This document shows, piece after piece, positions 1 to 13,800 of a stretch of 64,000 nt of DNA. Position 1 is the stretch's first letter. Each line of letters begins with the position of its first letter. Source of the DNA: Hymenolepis diminuta (lineage: Eukaryota; Platyhelminthes; Cestoda; Cyclophyllidea; Hymenolepididae); the NCBI GenBank assembly GCA_900708905.1, contig CAADRB010000005.1, positions 3,324,791 to 3,388,790 of the forward strand, in the 5' to 3' direction. Made by a program: the position numbers and the translations under genes. Below the pieces are notes generated by a model that searched no databases, had not been told where the DNA came from, and saw nothing but the letters and a program-made list of their open reading frames with translations.

Positions 1-298
1 TGTTGGTTCACATCCATCAATTCTTAGCAAAATTTCCTCTACAATAGGTACCTTATAAGAACATGCAAAAGATTAAAATACATATGAGTCTAACATGATA
101 TGATGAAAGAAGGAGACCTCTACGAATGAGTTTCTGGCCTAAAATGCGCAAAGGAGGCGAATTTGAAAGTGTTATCCATGAAAGAGCCTTGCAAATGCAT
201 TCATCTGCACATTCCGGCGACTCATCATAATTAAAGTGTTTTTTTGCACAGTTAAACACCTCCGAACACACCAATTGGAATATGTCCTTGTCACTCAT
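1..298 (-). CDS. 5' part of an unidentified protein-coding gene, truncated by the window edge
   Basis: I do not recognise the protein. Exon 1 reads from ATG at 298 to 95 (68 codons, starting MSDKDIFQLVCSEVF). A 43-nt intron (94-52) follows, with donor gttaga and acceptor ttataag. The next exon (51-1) reads VPIVEEILLRIDGCEPT and leaves the window still open. Only phase 0 keeps the second exon open, and the gttaga donor lies exactly at a phase-0 boundary, which supports the model. The visible 85 residues have no signal peptide or membrane segment. They contain several Cys residues (about residues 11, 17, 30, 34 and 36) and a Leu-rich helix-like stretch near residues 50-65. An acceptor-like ttttcatttag ends 3 nt before the ATG, so the mRNA may be trans-spliced there, or exon 1 may continue an upstream exon. 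Moderate confidence that it is coding; none on function. Confidence 0.55.
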
Positions 299-969
299 AA
301 CCTAAATGAAAAGGAATTAAATTTAGTATTTTAGACTGCCATATTCGGATAGAAGAAAAGGCTATAACGATTTTCAATATCAAAATGTGTTTAATTCCTG
401 CTACTGAGATCATTTGTAATACATAATAAAAATATTTAAGGCAATAACCTCAAGCAAAAAAAGGTAGGTATTATAAATTTATGGAACAAAACCATAAAGT
501 CATATGAATAATAAGGCAACCAAATCACTAACCTCTAAACAACCAGTTTTTGTAATTGCGGCCAAGGTTGTTGACATTTATAAACAATGGATAGTTATTT
601 AGAAGGGACATTCTAATATCTCATGTCAAACAAATATTTTTATACTTATGTGTAAACATTATTACTAATCGAATGAGCTGGAATATATAACATATCTTGC
701 CCAATTGCTATCTAATTTATTTTATTTATTTATAAATTCATTTATTGTTGAAATTACTTATACCAATTAAAATGTATCAAACGACCACTTTTCAAATATT
801 TGTTGGCATTCGAGTAACAACTGACGGCTGACTGTTAACAACGAATTATAGTTTTAAATGAATACAATGGCTGCGTAGGCCAAATTGTATTGAAAAACCA
901 TGATGAGAGAGTAAGAGAGAGATGACGGACAAAGGAGATAGGAGGGAAGCGTATGTGGCGTGCGCGTAA

Positions 970-1290
970 AAAGGCTTTATGCAATATCATTTAGGAGGAA
1001 TATTGTAAAGAGCTGGAATTGTTCGAACATCACTTCGGGGAAGCTGAACCCTAACAGCTCTCATTCAAGAACCACTTACCTAGTTTATTCCGATAGCCAA
1101 AACAAATTGCCTGAGGACATTTGACGGTTATCTGTAGGAAACTTGAGGTTACAGTAGGGTCAGAAACCTCAAGCGGCACTCTGGGACCTAGGATATCAGG
1201 TCTCAGAGGTTAGTGATGATATTGATAACAAATTAGGGCAAAGCATAGGGATCCATCCTTTCGCCTCCTTCCAGCCGTGTGTTACGTAAA
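970..1290 (+). repeat. Repeat B, plus-oriented copy (left arm of an inverted pair)
   Basis: Reverse-complementing about 2870-3200 gives a sequence that tracks this one. Shared blocks include ggctttat, cggggaa, tgaggaca, ggttacag, gggtcaga, cctcaagcgg-cactctg, tctc(a/g)gag, tagtgatga and catagrgattcatcctt-like sequence, all in the same order. Identity looks roughly 65-75 per cent with small gaps. I see no coding potential and cannot name the family. Confidence 0.55.
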
Positions 1291-1538
1291 GGCGGCACAA
1301 ATTTTTGACTTTAAATCAGCCCAAATGTAATTGTTCTGTTTAAGTCATAAGTATCACTCTTTACCAAGTTCCAAGAACAAGGTGAGGGAAACAGGAGCTT
1401 GATATTGACAATAAAATAAAACGCTAGAAGAATGATAAGCACTTTAACAAATTTGAATAAATAAATGCAAGGTAGTCAACCAAAGGGGAATGAGTAAAAA
1501 TAATCAATTGAAAATTTAAAAAATGGATTGTTTTAAAA

Positions 1539-1955
1539 TCATGAAAAGTGAATGAGAAACATAGGAGATTGAAGGGAGATCGAGAGTAGAAAATTGAATG
1601 GTTGCTTTATCCCAGGGATGATTGTTGCATTCGCCTTAAGTGCATTTTTTTGTTTCCTGCTTTCCGCAATTTTACTGCACACTGAATCGAAGTAATGCGC
1701 AGATGTTGGGATGAGCGGGTTGCGATAGTATTTCCAAAAACTGAGGTGGATGGGATAGTATCTCCTTTGTTGGTGAGGCTGATTTTGCAGATGTTGACGC
1801 TTGAAGAACGTGACGAAATTGTTTGAAGTTTTAGAGACCCGGAATCGGTTGGTCGAACTATTGCAGCGTGGTAGCGTGGTGCTGGTGGTAGATTTTGTTG
1901 TGGATATTGACACTTTGTTTCCAGATGGAAATTTTTGGAGAATTTGTCGCTTCAA
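1539..1955 (-). other. Unassigned 138-codon open reading frame
   Basis: This is the longest ORF in the left intergenic region, lying between the two arms of the inverted repeat B. The translation is rich in Ser, Thr, Asn, Gln and basic residues. It has no domain, signal peptide or catalytic motif that I recognise. The opposite strand is also open in part (1801-1983 and 1935-2204) and unusually G/T-rich. That base skew lowers stop-codon frequency and may explain the open frames. It could be a decayed transposon gene or chance. Confidence 0.15.
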
Positions 1956-2170
1956 GTTTCTGAGTGTTCCTCTTTTGCCGTAGTCGTTTCCAGTGGATGG
2001 GTGGTGCTTGCTCGTGCAGGTAGTAATCCTCTAATCCTTCAGAGTTGGAATTCCCAGCGAAAGTGTGCCTCGAGGAGTAAAAAACCCTCTGGAATATTCA
2101 GCTTATTGAAGGTGAGAATGGTAAAGTCGCATACCATTTACCGATCAGAAAATTGCGAGTTCTTAGAGAG

Positions 2171-2245
2171 CCACCAGTTTGTTGGGGTTAGAGAAACACG
2201 ATGAACCGATCTTGATTGTGGAAGTTAAGACTATAGCTAACACCT
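2171..2245 (+). repeat. Repeat A2, short module containing cgatgaaccgatc and gaagttaagactatagc
   Basis: About 75 bp matches 21688-21763 at roughly 80 per cent, with gaagttaagactatagctaa identical in both. The spacing of ccgatc and gaagttaag recalls the 5S rRNA internal region (ccgatcaccgaagttaagc). The rest of a 5S gene is not visible, so the 5S relationship is only a suggestion. Confidence 0.5.
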
Positions 2246-2869
2246 AACGACATCGAAAACTAGAATACGTATTAGTAATAATATTTCTACATAAAATTTG
2301 GGAGTTAACAAATTCATAGTGTTACGCAATGTTTGACATTAAAAGGACTTTATTGCGAAAATCATACTACACCATAAAACATACTATCAAATCCGCATGA
2401 TCTGTTCCTCTAAATGAAATATCAGAACGACTCTAAGATATCATTCATATTGTTTTAATTTTGTAAATTACAAAATAGAAACATATTTTGTGAGTTTTCA
2501 TGTGATATAATTTGTGAATAAAAGTCCTCTCCCTTACATGCTTGTGCTAATACACTCGATTCTCTTATCTTTTTATTATCGGAAACACAGAATTTGTGTT
2601 TCCAAAATTGAGAAAATTAATTTTTGGCAAATATCGATGTGAATAACTGTGTTCCATATACAAACGTTCTCTCAGAAGACTTGACATCTTGAATTGATTT
2701 TCTTCTCTTACCATCGCATATATTTTAAGAGTTAATAACGCAGATGGAAGAATGCAGTGCTCGTGAACATTTTCAATTTCCTTAATATAGACTTCTTTGA
2801 TGATATAATCTTCAAAAATCGGATCAATGGAACTGCAATTCTGAGACTAATTTGCTGGGGCTAACTGTG

Positions 2870-3200
2870 AACGAGCTTTTTGATGACTCCATTACATCTG
2901 AAGGATGAATCTCTATGCCCTTCCAAAATTTTTTCTAGGTCATCACTAGTCTCCGAGACGTAATTATCTCGACCTCAGAGTGGCGCTTGAAATGTCTGAC
3001 CCCGCTGCAGCCTCAAGACTGTAACCAAGTTCACAGTTATGCTTAATCCTGCGGTGACCTCAGGTTCCCCGTACAGGACCATCCTGTGTCCTCAAGTAGT
3101 TTATTCTAATTAGGGGGATAAGCTAGGATTTAATTTCCCCGGATCCATGCCACCCGTTTATGCTACTCCTTCTCTATAACACTATATAAAGCCCAGTTTA
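2870..3200 (-). repeat. Repeat B, minus-oriented copy (right arm of an inverted pair)
   Basis: This is the opposite-orientation partner of 970-1290, recognised by collinear blocks on the reverse complement. About 1.6 kb separates the arms. It could be one end of an old foldback or inverted-repeat transposon, or simply a second insertion of a dispersed element in the other orientation. I did not see a target-site duplication. Confidence 0.55.
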
Positions 3201-4140
3201 TGAGTACAGTTCTCAGTTCTCCCTACTTTCACGTATCTTAAGCGCTGTTATACAATGGACTTTGGTCGGCGCTCAATTTTTTGTGTTCTGCTTGGACTCA
3301 TGCAGTCGACTGTTAGCTGCTAACTGTATTCATAGTCATAACTTGGCCACTTCGATTCTTGTTACCACGGCACAACCAAATTATAATTGTGAACATTAAA
3401 CATTAAGAAGGTGTCATTTATCAATTTATACCTCATTTATCCCACTTATTTTTCTTATCTTAATTCTTTATCATCAATCTTATTTTAATTTTTCATTTTT
3501 CCTACTTGAAATATTCTACATTAGAAGTAGATGTGCGGAATTCACAAAGCCAACAAGGTTGATTGAATCGCGTGCGCTAGAACTTTCTGGGAAGTGCGGT
3601 ATGTAACCGGTCGCGTAGACAAAAAGCGCGAAGCATGTGCAGGAACTTCCTCGACCAATCAGCAGTCAAGATCTCCGCAGCCTAGCGTGGTATTGTATTT
3701 GATGGCTAGGTTTTTGACAACCACACGGAGCAGTAAATCTTCTCTACTCAACATCTTCCTTGTTCTTACCACTTTGGACATAGCCTAGCTAATTTGGGAG
3801 TAAATTGATGATAGAGGACTCTGCTAGAAGTTATTTGGACTGCTGAGGAGGATTACCTAGGTGTAGCAAAAAGACTTTTTGATGTAGCATCTGCTACAGA
3901 TGGAATTCGAAATTTTGATTTCAGATCGATTAGAAGGCACAAAGCCTCATTATATAGATGAGCATTGGCTATATCGAGTCTTTTTGGTTTGAGACTGAAT
4001 GTCCAAGTATCGTAGCAAATTATTTCAACTAATTTCTGAAGTAATTTGATGCGGTCAGTTACATGCATAATTATGTAATACATAATTATTTCGTAGTTCT
4101 ATATTGATTTTCAGCATTACTTAGTTTTACAATCTAATTA

Positions 4141-4530
4141 TTCATAAACGGGCTAGCTAGATTAGACTCGTTGGATTTGGGATAATAACTGGTAGTTAAC
4201 AACAGTAAATTGACAGCCCTAAAAGTGGAATACAAAGAATTGTGTAGACCAAAGTATATGGAACAAAGCGCTATGGGGATTCGAGCGAGTGAGAGGGAGC
4301 AGATGAGAGAACACGTAGGGGCCGATTAATGACAAGTCCGTATCTCTCGCGTGCGTGTGAGTGGCTATACAAAGACAGTTTATGTGAGTTACTTGGGCAA
4401 GAACGCGCATGGGGCTCAGTGTAGATGTATTTTTAAATGAGACGGGACAGATATAAATGAAAGAAGAAGGTATAAGCTTGTCTAGACTTGAAAGATAGGT
4501 GTTTGAGTCATAGATGCATAAGACATCATT
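4141..4530 (+). repeat. Repeat A, copy 1
   Basis: About 290 bp (4243-4530) aligns collinearly with 21801-22082. Shared blocks include ggggattcgag/gaggattcaag, tgacaagtccgt/tgacaagcgtgt, atacaaagac, acttgggcaag, and tttgagtcata followed by acataa. The 100 bp before it weakly resembles the A2 module that precedes copy 2. A 121-codon antisense ORF (4219-4584) lies across this copy. The other copy has a comparable but frame-shifted ORF, so I do not call either one a gene. Confidence 0.6.
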
Positions 4531-6828
4531 GCGACTTCGTGGATGAAAAACCAAACCATTGTCATAGAGAATGTGATTAGTCATCCCTCAGACTGCTGCT
4601 GTGATCCCTTCTCGCTTACAGTAAAAAAGATACGCCCAAAAAGTGCCCAGGTTTCAATTTGAGCAAAAGGCAATTTAGTTATTGATATTTTAAAAGAAGT
4701 TATTGTAAAGTGGTAGACTCTGGCGGGAATCTGATCAGTCCCCCTACAAATCATGCAATGTTGATAGTCTATGGTTAGTTCATAAAACGACAAAATAATT
4801 ACTTATGAAATAAAGTCAAAATTGTTTAAACTCAACAACAACTAACAATGAGCTGAAAGCTTAAAAAGAATAAAATTAAAGATTTCGAGGTCGCGTATGA
4901 AGCTTATTTGGTCAGATCAACTGGAACTGGTTCTTCAGATTACAAGTCACGCAGCTGATTTTAGGTTAACTGACCTGTTGGCCCCTGGACGTTGTGCTAC
5001 CTTCAGTAGGCTTTTAAGTGTAATATAATTTCCCTTGTAATTGCGACTGAAATGTGCTAAATTACGTAAAGTTTAAAATTTGCCTCATGAACTTTATTTA
5101 AACCTTCACTAAAACCTTAATTTTTCTTAAACTTAAGAACTGAGTTCTTTAAAGTTCCCACCTCCATTTTGATCAAAGTTGACTAACTAAAAGAAATCAA
5201 GATATGCTCAGTACCCACCCTAGATCAGATTTTGTTTTGCATGCTCCTAAGACAGTCTTGTCACAACTCATTGTCTGATTTTAGTGAATTAATTGTCACT
5301 TTATCTTCAATCATATTCTCCCGTTAATGGTTTCACAGAAGCACAAGTGAATTTCATAAAAATTGAAACATTGACATCATGATGTCCCCAAAACATAACC
5401 ATTTAATCATCCGATTTGGACTCTTTCACATATGATCACTACGTCACAAGATTCGCTGCAGCTGCCTAAATCTGACTTAACTGTCATTATCGATTTTTTA
5501 AGATCCATCTTGGTTTATCGATTTGATCATTATTTTCAACTTGGATATAAACTAACTTAATTCCGTCATATCGCCTTTTAAGGTAAACATCTTTTAAGTT
5601 ATTTTTAAGTCAAATCGACCGGAATTTAATATCAACAAGATTTCGAAATGGAAAATTACAATTTCACCGTATATTACGGCTTACAGTTTCAAATAAAATT
5701 CGAATTTGAATTTTTCATTTCTTGTATATCACATCTTTGGATCCGACTCTGATAAACATAAGCTATTTAACTAATAATGCATTTACGGGGGTACTTCAGG
5801 CCTTGATAACATCCAATCTTATTATTATCCGCAGTGGGGCGACCATTTTACAATCTTTCTTTGAGAAAAGCAACTAAAATTCAGTTAACAGAAAGTCTGA
5901 TAAGTCCACTCGCAGTTCTACTGTTAAGATCAGGCTAGGTGCTTAATGTCATAGAAAGTAATTATTCGTTTCCAACCTCGGAACGAAAAAAATGAGTTGA
6001 AGTGGCAAGACCGACCATCTCATTTAAACAACCGATTACTAAGCACAGAATATCGAGGTCAAGAATTGGCTCAGTAACCTGGTTGATGAATCAAAATCGC
6101 AAATAATATTATTCATTTTTTAAGGTTACCTTGTCAAGGATTAAATCTATTATCCCTCAAAAAGAATTTTGAATCAATATCCCAGTCTAAATGTTAAACA
6201 CCTAGGATGCACTTGATTTTCCTATGACTTTTTAAGCATTTTCCACTTAGATGAGCGTTCATTTAGAAATACTTTTTTTCATCGCCTAAGCTCTTGCCCT
6301 CATCGGGGTAATTACCTTGGTCTAATGTAGGCCCCGACTAATATGATGATGTTAACATCGGTTTAGTAACCATGGCATCTATAAGACATTAAATGTAACT
6401 AAAGATTTGAGGAACGTTAAGTTTTTCAGCCTTGAAATCCTATTTTGTGAGGGGAGGATTATCAGTTTCAGTTTCAGTAACTATTACTCCTTTAATGAAT
6501 CAATTTTTAATCTCATGTATGTTATTGAGCTCTAGTGCTCCTCTAGTGCTAATAAATTTAGCAAATAAGGTGCAATTCTGATACTTTGTTGCCGTCTTAT
6601 CTCCAAGCCCAATGTCCTATCAAATCGCCAAAGGCTGATTAATCTGCCAAATAACTTCACGCGATTTTTAAAGCTTCTCATATCTCAATAAAAACACGAG
6701 GTAAGATAGCCGAAACATCGGCGAGGAAGCTGTATGATTCACTTTCGCATTATTGTACTCCAATAGCTATGTTTGATGGATGCGTATGGCTTGTAAGAAG
6801 AGCGCCGCAATTATCGAGCTAAAATGAA

Positions 6829-6905
6829 CCTAAATTATTACAACAGATAAATTTTTAGATACATCTGTTCGCCAACTTTAGTCAATTTCCCAAAAAAGAA
6901 CCAGT
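6829..6905 (+). repeat. Repeat C, copy 1 (direct repeat)
   Basis: About 75 bp beginning at aaattattacaa and running through tctgttcgccaactttag to ccaaaa is about 80 per cent identical to 8871-8947. The two copies are in the same orientation, about 2.05 kb apart. Confidence 0.6.
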
Positions 6906-8870
6906 TTTGATATTACTGAACGTTAGAATCTTTCAAAAAGAGATGATCATAGTGATAGCACTATTGAAAATCGGGATTAAAAAAAAGATAAATAACATAA
7001 ATATAACCCTAGAATTCACAAGGTGGAAGCACGGGACATTTTCCCAGTCTCCCAAAGCCTCAAAAACGCTGACAAGGTCATTTAACGAATAGCGAATTTC
7101 TATTGGCTGAAGGCGGCGGATTGTAGATACATGCATTACCATAGGGCGTGCGTACGTGCAGTATTGTGTATAGATCGATACCCTAGCTCGCTGATTGCTT
7201 GTTAAAACGCGTCTACGTGTGCAACCAACTCCTAAACACTTGCGAACGTGACTACCAGGATTGCTCTCGGTCTGGCCATTAACTCGAGTTAAGAGAGGAC
7301 ATGGAATAGGATTTATGGTACCGGGAGGGAGCTTTAGGACACATAGAACTCACCCAGGGAACAGAATTTTTGTTTTCTGACCATTTAACTTACTGATTAA
7401 GTAAGCAACTTCAAGTTGGATTAAATCTAGGAGTGGTTTGCCTATAACCCTACATACGGAGGCAATTAAGATACATTTCTGCGTTTTTTGTAACCTTTTA
7501 GCCACGATTTTATGGGTTTCCATCTGCGCTCTGACCTGAAATACACTCTGAAATGACTAAGACTTGCTAGCTTAGAGAAACAATTCCCGTAATTTGGAAT
7601 CGTTGACCTTACTGACATCTGCATGCTGAATCACAGGTTGTCATGTAAATGCCTCCAATTAGACACGTATGGGCTGATTTTAGAGGGCTAAAATTTTGAT
7701 TTCTAGTCTTCGAGGTACACATACGTAAAGTACCTGACTACGTGGAAGAGAATGATAATCGCTGAAGAAAAGTTTTTAGGATTCACAATATTAAAACACT
7801 ACTTGTTATATACTCCAGATATCTGGGCTTTAAAGGTGTACGTTAATTAAGCCAAGCCGGGAAAAATCGATGAGTCCTGATCCGTGATCCTCCTTACTTA
7901 ATCAAATTTTGCTTCTCAAGGGCAGTAAACTGGCTAAAAGTTGGCTAGCATGTAGATCTGTTATTCTCATCGATAAGACTCAGAATTAAGTAATATTAAA
8001 TTCAATTCCACTAAATTCTTTTTAATTATTGAATAAGGTGTCATATAACGTCGAAAGGGGGGAGAATTAATTTCGTCGTATTTGTTAGTTGGAACAACTA
8101 ATGCCAAATACGTGTACTAAAACAAGTCACTGTAATTATAACTGACATTATTAACGTATTTTGAAAATAGCGCTGTCACAAAACTTGAAGAACGAGAAAC
8201 TTTCTTAGTTTTAGTATAATTTGAGCAACACCTTGACTCTTAAGTCCTATTTAAGATTGCCAAAATTGATCGATTAGTGAAGTAGAAGATTAAATTGAAT
8301 CCTAGTCACGTAACCTATTAACTCGTGATGCTTTCTGAAGAAAATCCAGGGTCTTAGAAACAGCTATTGCGGTTGCTAATTGGCAAAGTCTAGACATTCC
8401 TACGAAAGACATTAGAAGCCATGGATCTAATCTATATCCATACAGCCGCTTGCACATAGTCTACCATTTGCAAGATGCGCAAAAAATCGATATAAATATC
8501 AGCATTCTATCTAGAATAAAGTATTTGAAATGACTGAGATTCCTCTGTGAATACTTAAATATCATTTATTCAAAGGCAGGCTCACTCGTTGATTGAGTGT
8601 AACCGGTAGATATCGATTTTTTTCAAAAAGTCTAGCCTAAGCAATGGCCTTTCTAAGAAAAGCACTAATATTTGTAGACATGGCTGGGTTCCTTAAGTCG
8701 TATTTTTGGATAGCATTCACTCCTTATTTGACATTTCTTCTGTCTTTTTCAGACATCGTATCTAATTTTTAAGGGTTGTTTGTGACGCGACAGCTTTCTT
8801 TTCAAAGTATGCGTCATTTTCCAGTGGTGTCTTAGTCACTCCTTGTCCCCCAACTAGTTTACAATGCAGT

Positions 8871-8947
8871 CCCAAATTATTACAAAAGAAAAATTATTTA
8901 GATGCTTCTGTTTGCCGACTTTAGCCAATTTTCCAAAAGAGGAACAC
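8871..8947 (+). repeat. Repeat C, copy 2 (direct repeat)
   Basis: This is the partner of 6829-6905. It shares aaattattacaa, tttagat, tctgtttgccgactttag and caattttccaaaa-type blocks in order. The 2-kb interval between the copies has no recognisable coding content. Confidence 0.6.
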
Positions 8948-9507
8948 AGAATGTGCAAAAATCAGGTTAAATTGCATTGTGAACACATTGCAAGTAAGGT
9001 CACGTCTTTCTGAGGTCGATAATGAATCACCAAAGTGTAGACCCTAAATTTAAAACAAGTTTATTCTAAAAAGGCTCAGGTTACGACAGAGCGCACACGT
9101 TCTCTACCTCGAATAGACTTCACTTTTGCCACGTGTTTAAACTAGTAAATAGTCGAAAATAAACTGTTGTTGAAAGCTGTCAAACTCCAACGGCTTCCGA
9201 AACGTCTGGTAAATAAAAAAATCATTACAGACCGAGACCGTCTCTGGTATTGCCATGACGATCTGACACAGCCAACCACAAATACCTAACCAAGTTAGGC
9301 AAAAACATGGTTAATGAACCTTGATTAAAAATACCCGTCTGGACCTTCATACGATTATAAAAGATCAGCCACGTGGAAATAAGGACGGTACCATATAGGA
9401 TCCCCCATAGCGCTAAGAAACATCAAAAAAGCACATAGAAGTCGGTACTTTCGTTGATTTTTATTACTATGCAAATGGTCTTTTTTGGGGCTAGATTTTC
9501 AAGCACA

Positions 9508-9513
9508 TTTATT
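9508..9513 (-). terminator. Probable GAPDH poly(A) signal AATAAA
   Basis: On the minus strand AATAAA occurs about 93 bases after the GAPDH stop codon, a usual 3'-UTR length for a compact housekeeping gene. A second AATAAA lies at 9460-9465. A third (9602-9607) overlaps the stop codon and is too close to be likely. Confidence 0.5.
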
Positions 9514-9605
9514 TTCAACCAACGGACAGGGAGATTGTATATTGCGACAAACAACTATAAGAACTTGAGAGTCGTGAGTTTCACCCTCTCGTGGAAACGA
9601 ATTTA

Positions 9606-10815
<1,210 letters not shown>

Positions 10816-10859
10816 ATGTGAACGTGGCTAGATTACTTGGCGGTACATTGGCTGGCGGT

Positions 10860-13800
10860 AGGAGAAATAAGTTTTCGTTGTAAGCGTCACTTTAAGAGGA
10901 AAAAATGATGGATTCTTATAAATTTGGTAGACGGACTACATCTTTTGGCGATTTAAGGAAAATAACAGAGTTCAGTGATGGTTTGGCTTGGAAAATATGT
11001 TATTTCCAAAGGAGAATTTGTTTAACGGGTTATTAAAACATCTGGCCACTGCAAGTTGATATGAGTTTCGAAAGAGCAATTATTGGCGCATTAATACTGA
11101 ATACAGTTCAGTGTCTCATTTTAGAATTAGTACCAACTGTTTATCTCTACTTATATGAATTTCAGTAGAACATCATAACGAGTTTTTGTTCGACTCCTAC
11201 GGTCATTTTCGGTCAAATGATACCATTCACGATCTCTACAACCAATTTTCTGTAGAATATTGTTTTCCTGCAACAAACAAATTAATAGAACCAGTGTTTT
11301 TATGGGGATCGACACCAGAATGGTCATGAAGTGTTTTTTTTTAAGATTAAGGTATAACCATTTACTAGAGGGTTCATAACTTGCCATATAGTATTGTAAT
11401 TGACGCCAGTCTTCTGAAAAGTTTACATAAACAGACTTTTGCAGTGACGCACCGTTTGTATTACTTATAAACCGGAATTGTCAAGAATTTCAAATGCTCT
11501 CTAACATACTAACGCAAATGGATCACATCTGTGGAATCTTCAGAGTTCGATATCTCAAGTATAAAGAAGTGGAAAGTACACCTTATGGCTTTCATCTAAC
11601 ACTTACCTCTCATAAAAGTAGCACGTCTTGTAAATAATCTATTATTCAACTGACGTGACAATCGTTTTGTGTCATTACTTCTTGTATGATTTGCTTTGAG
11701 CATTTGGAAACTTTTCTAGGATAAAATAAAGAGCTAATTGGAAGCTCTATGGTGTTACCATTTACGTACACTCATCCTACTTAAGTTCGCAGAATCACAT
11801 AAATTAACCCGAGTTTTGTACTCATTAAACGTACTTTACTGGTATTTGACGAAGTGAATAGGACAAACAAGGGGATAATAACCTACTTATGGCAATTAAT
11901 AAGAGTATATGTTAACTCGAATCAATTTAAATAAAACTTTTTCTTTTTCAAAGGAAATAATAATAGCTTCCATTCTCCTATTGCCGTCTTTTCGGCAACT
12001 GGGGTGTTTTATTCTTAATATCTAGATTGTATGTTTTCACCTCCTCTCTCCCTGCTTTTTATTTCAATGGGTTTATCTGTTGTCTGGGGCTGAGTTTGCA
12101 ACACACTGGAAAGAATGGCAGACATAGTTACCGGACCGGTTGATCATTAATACCAACTGAATTTCCAACATCCATCTGTTGTTTTATTAATTATTAAAAG
12201 TTAGTTTTTGTTAACAGGCCTATTTGTAGCTCTCCAGATTCCTTATCCCCACTCAACACAATCATCTGTTTCCCTTTTCATATTCTGATATAAACACAGG
12301 ATAGATTATTGAGGGATAAACTGATTATACTTTAAAATGGACAAGAAGATTATATCGTTTCTTCTGTTGCAGATAGAGCCCTGCATCCTCTTGGTCCTAC
12401 GTCTCCAGAATCGCGAGGTGCGTTATTGAGATATCTGTTTTCTCGCGTCTGGATGGAGCTAATAGGCTGTCATTTTGCATCTTCCCTCTCTCATACTCGA
12501 AATCGGCCTTTCAAATTGTCACGAACACTGTTTGAAGTTTATGATAGTCTTTCCATAGGACTGTCTAAACCTTCTAGAATCATATATTTGCTTTTACTAT
12601 TCCAGCATTATAGCAAAGCGCCACCCTTTTTTATATCATTACTAATCTTGGAAGTTGGTCGTCATAACTAGAACCATTTAGTCAAGTTATTCGACTGAAA
12701 TGTTACTAAAAGAAAAAAAATTTAATTGTAATTTAATTTGTATTTTCTAAATGGAATTTTCTGCTACTTTTCTATGCAATAAACACAATGATTCAACTAG
12801 ATTTGTTGGTAAAGTGGAAGAATCGCGACACAATACGTTTGTAGAGACGAGGTATACGCAAAGTGCGACTATTCACGTGAAAAGGCTCCTTTACGATGAG
12901 CTCATTCATCCATACATAAATTATAATCTTGAAATAAAACAAAGTACGTTAAAGAGTAGAAAAATGCATAAAATATGAAATTCAGGTAAATCCTCAAGTT
13001 TCCTAGAAAAACCAAGTGTTTCAATCAAGGTTATAGGTCATTCATTCCTTGTTCACGATTCCCTTAAACTGCTTGATAACTCTTTCATCTGTGATTCAAC
13101 TTTCCAGGAAGTTAATGTTGGGCAGGCATTCATGTAGAGCCATGTCGCAATTGATATAATCAAAACAGTCATTGCAGTAGTATTGGATACCCAATTTACT
13201 CTCCAGGGGAAGAAGGAAAAGTGACCGTAATTCATAAAACGGTCCTTATTATTATTATAAGGAAAATATATTTGTTTAAATAAACTGGAATTTAGGTAAA
13301 GGATCTACTGCTTTGGAAGTCGTTGACACGAGTAACGAACATGGAAGACCACTATTCGATGAAAGAGCACATGAGGTTTGAAGTCTGTGAACTCTGTTTA
13401 CCAAAAATATTCAATCTGGCTTCTTAATAGAGTTGAACGTCTCATTTACTCGCTTCTGACACACCTTTTCAGAATCCATTCTGCGTCTCCTTGCATCTCA
13501 TTATTGTTTGTGATAAAAATGATAGCAATCACTTGGAAGGGTAACTTAGCACGAATTTTCTATTTTTACCAGTTCATCTTAAGATTAGCTTCTTCTCCAT
13601 TTTAAGTGCAATCTATGTACAATTTGAGGATTGGGGATCAAAACATTGCCAGGCTATTAACAGTTTTGTTCCCAAATAGCTGTCAAACTGTCAGAAGCGA
13701 TGCTCATGGGCGTATTGATAGGAATGATGGACAACTTAAAGACAACCTGCGGGAATTAATCATCCCGAGACAATATTTGAACATTGTGTGATTTGTTTTG

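Larger units (their letters stand above)
303..9500. other. Intergenic DNA between the left-edge gene and GAPDH
   Basis: I find no exon chain here that I can support. The sequence is AT-rich with stops in all frames. It holds several degraded repeat copies, listed separately: an inverted pair near 1.0 and 3.0 kb, a direct pair near 6.85 and 8.9 kb, and one copy each of two elements that recur near 21.7 kb. The region around 1.55-2.2 kb is less AT-rich and carries the longest unexplained open frames. Confidence 0.6.

Noticed and set aside
4219..4584. 121-codon minus-strand ORF as a gene
   Set aside because: It lies across repeat A, has no start context, domain or splice partner, and its frame is broken in the other copy.
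13378..13791. Two consecutive plus-strand ORFs resembling a two-exon gene
   Set aside because: They abut without splice signals and contain no recognisable domain.
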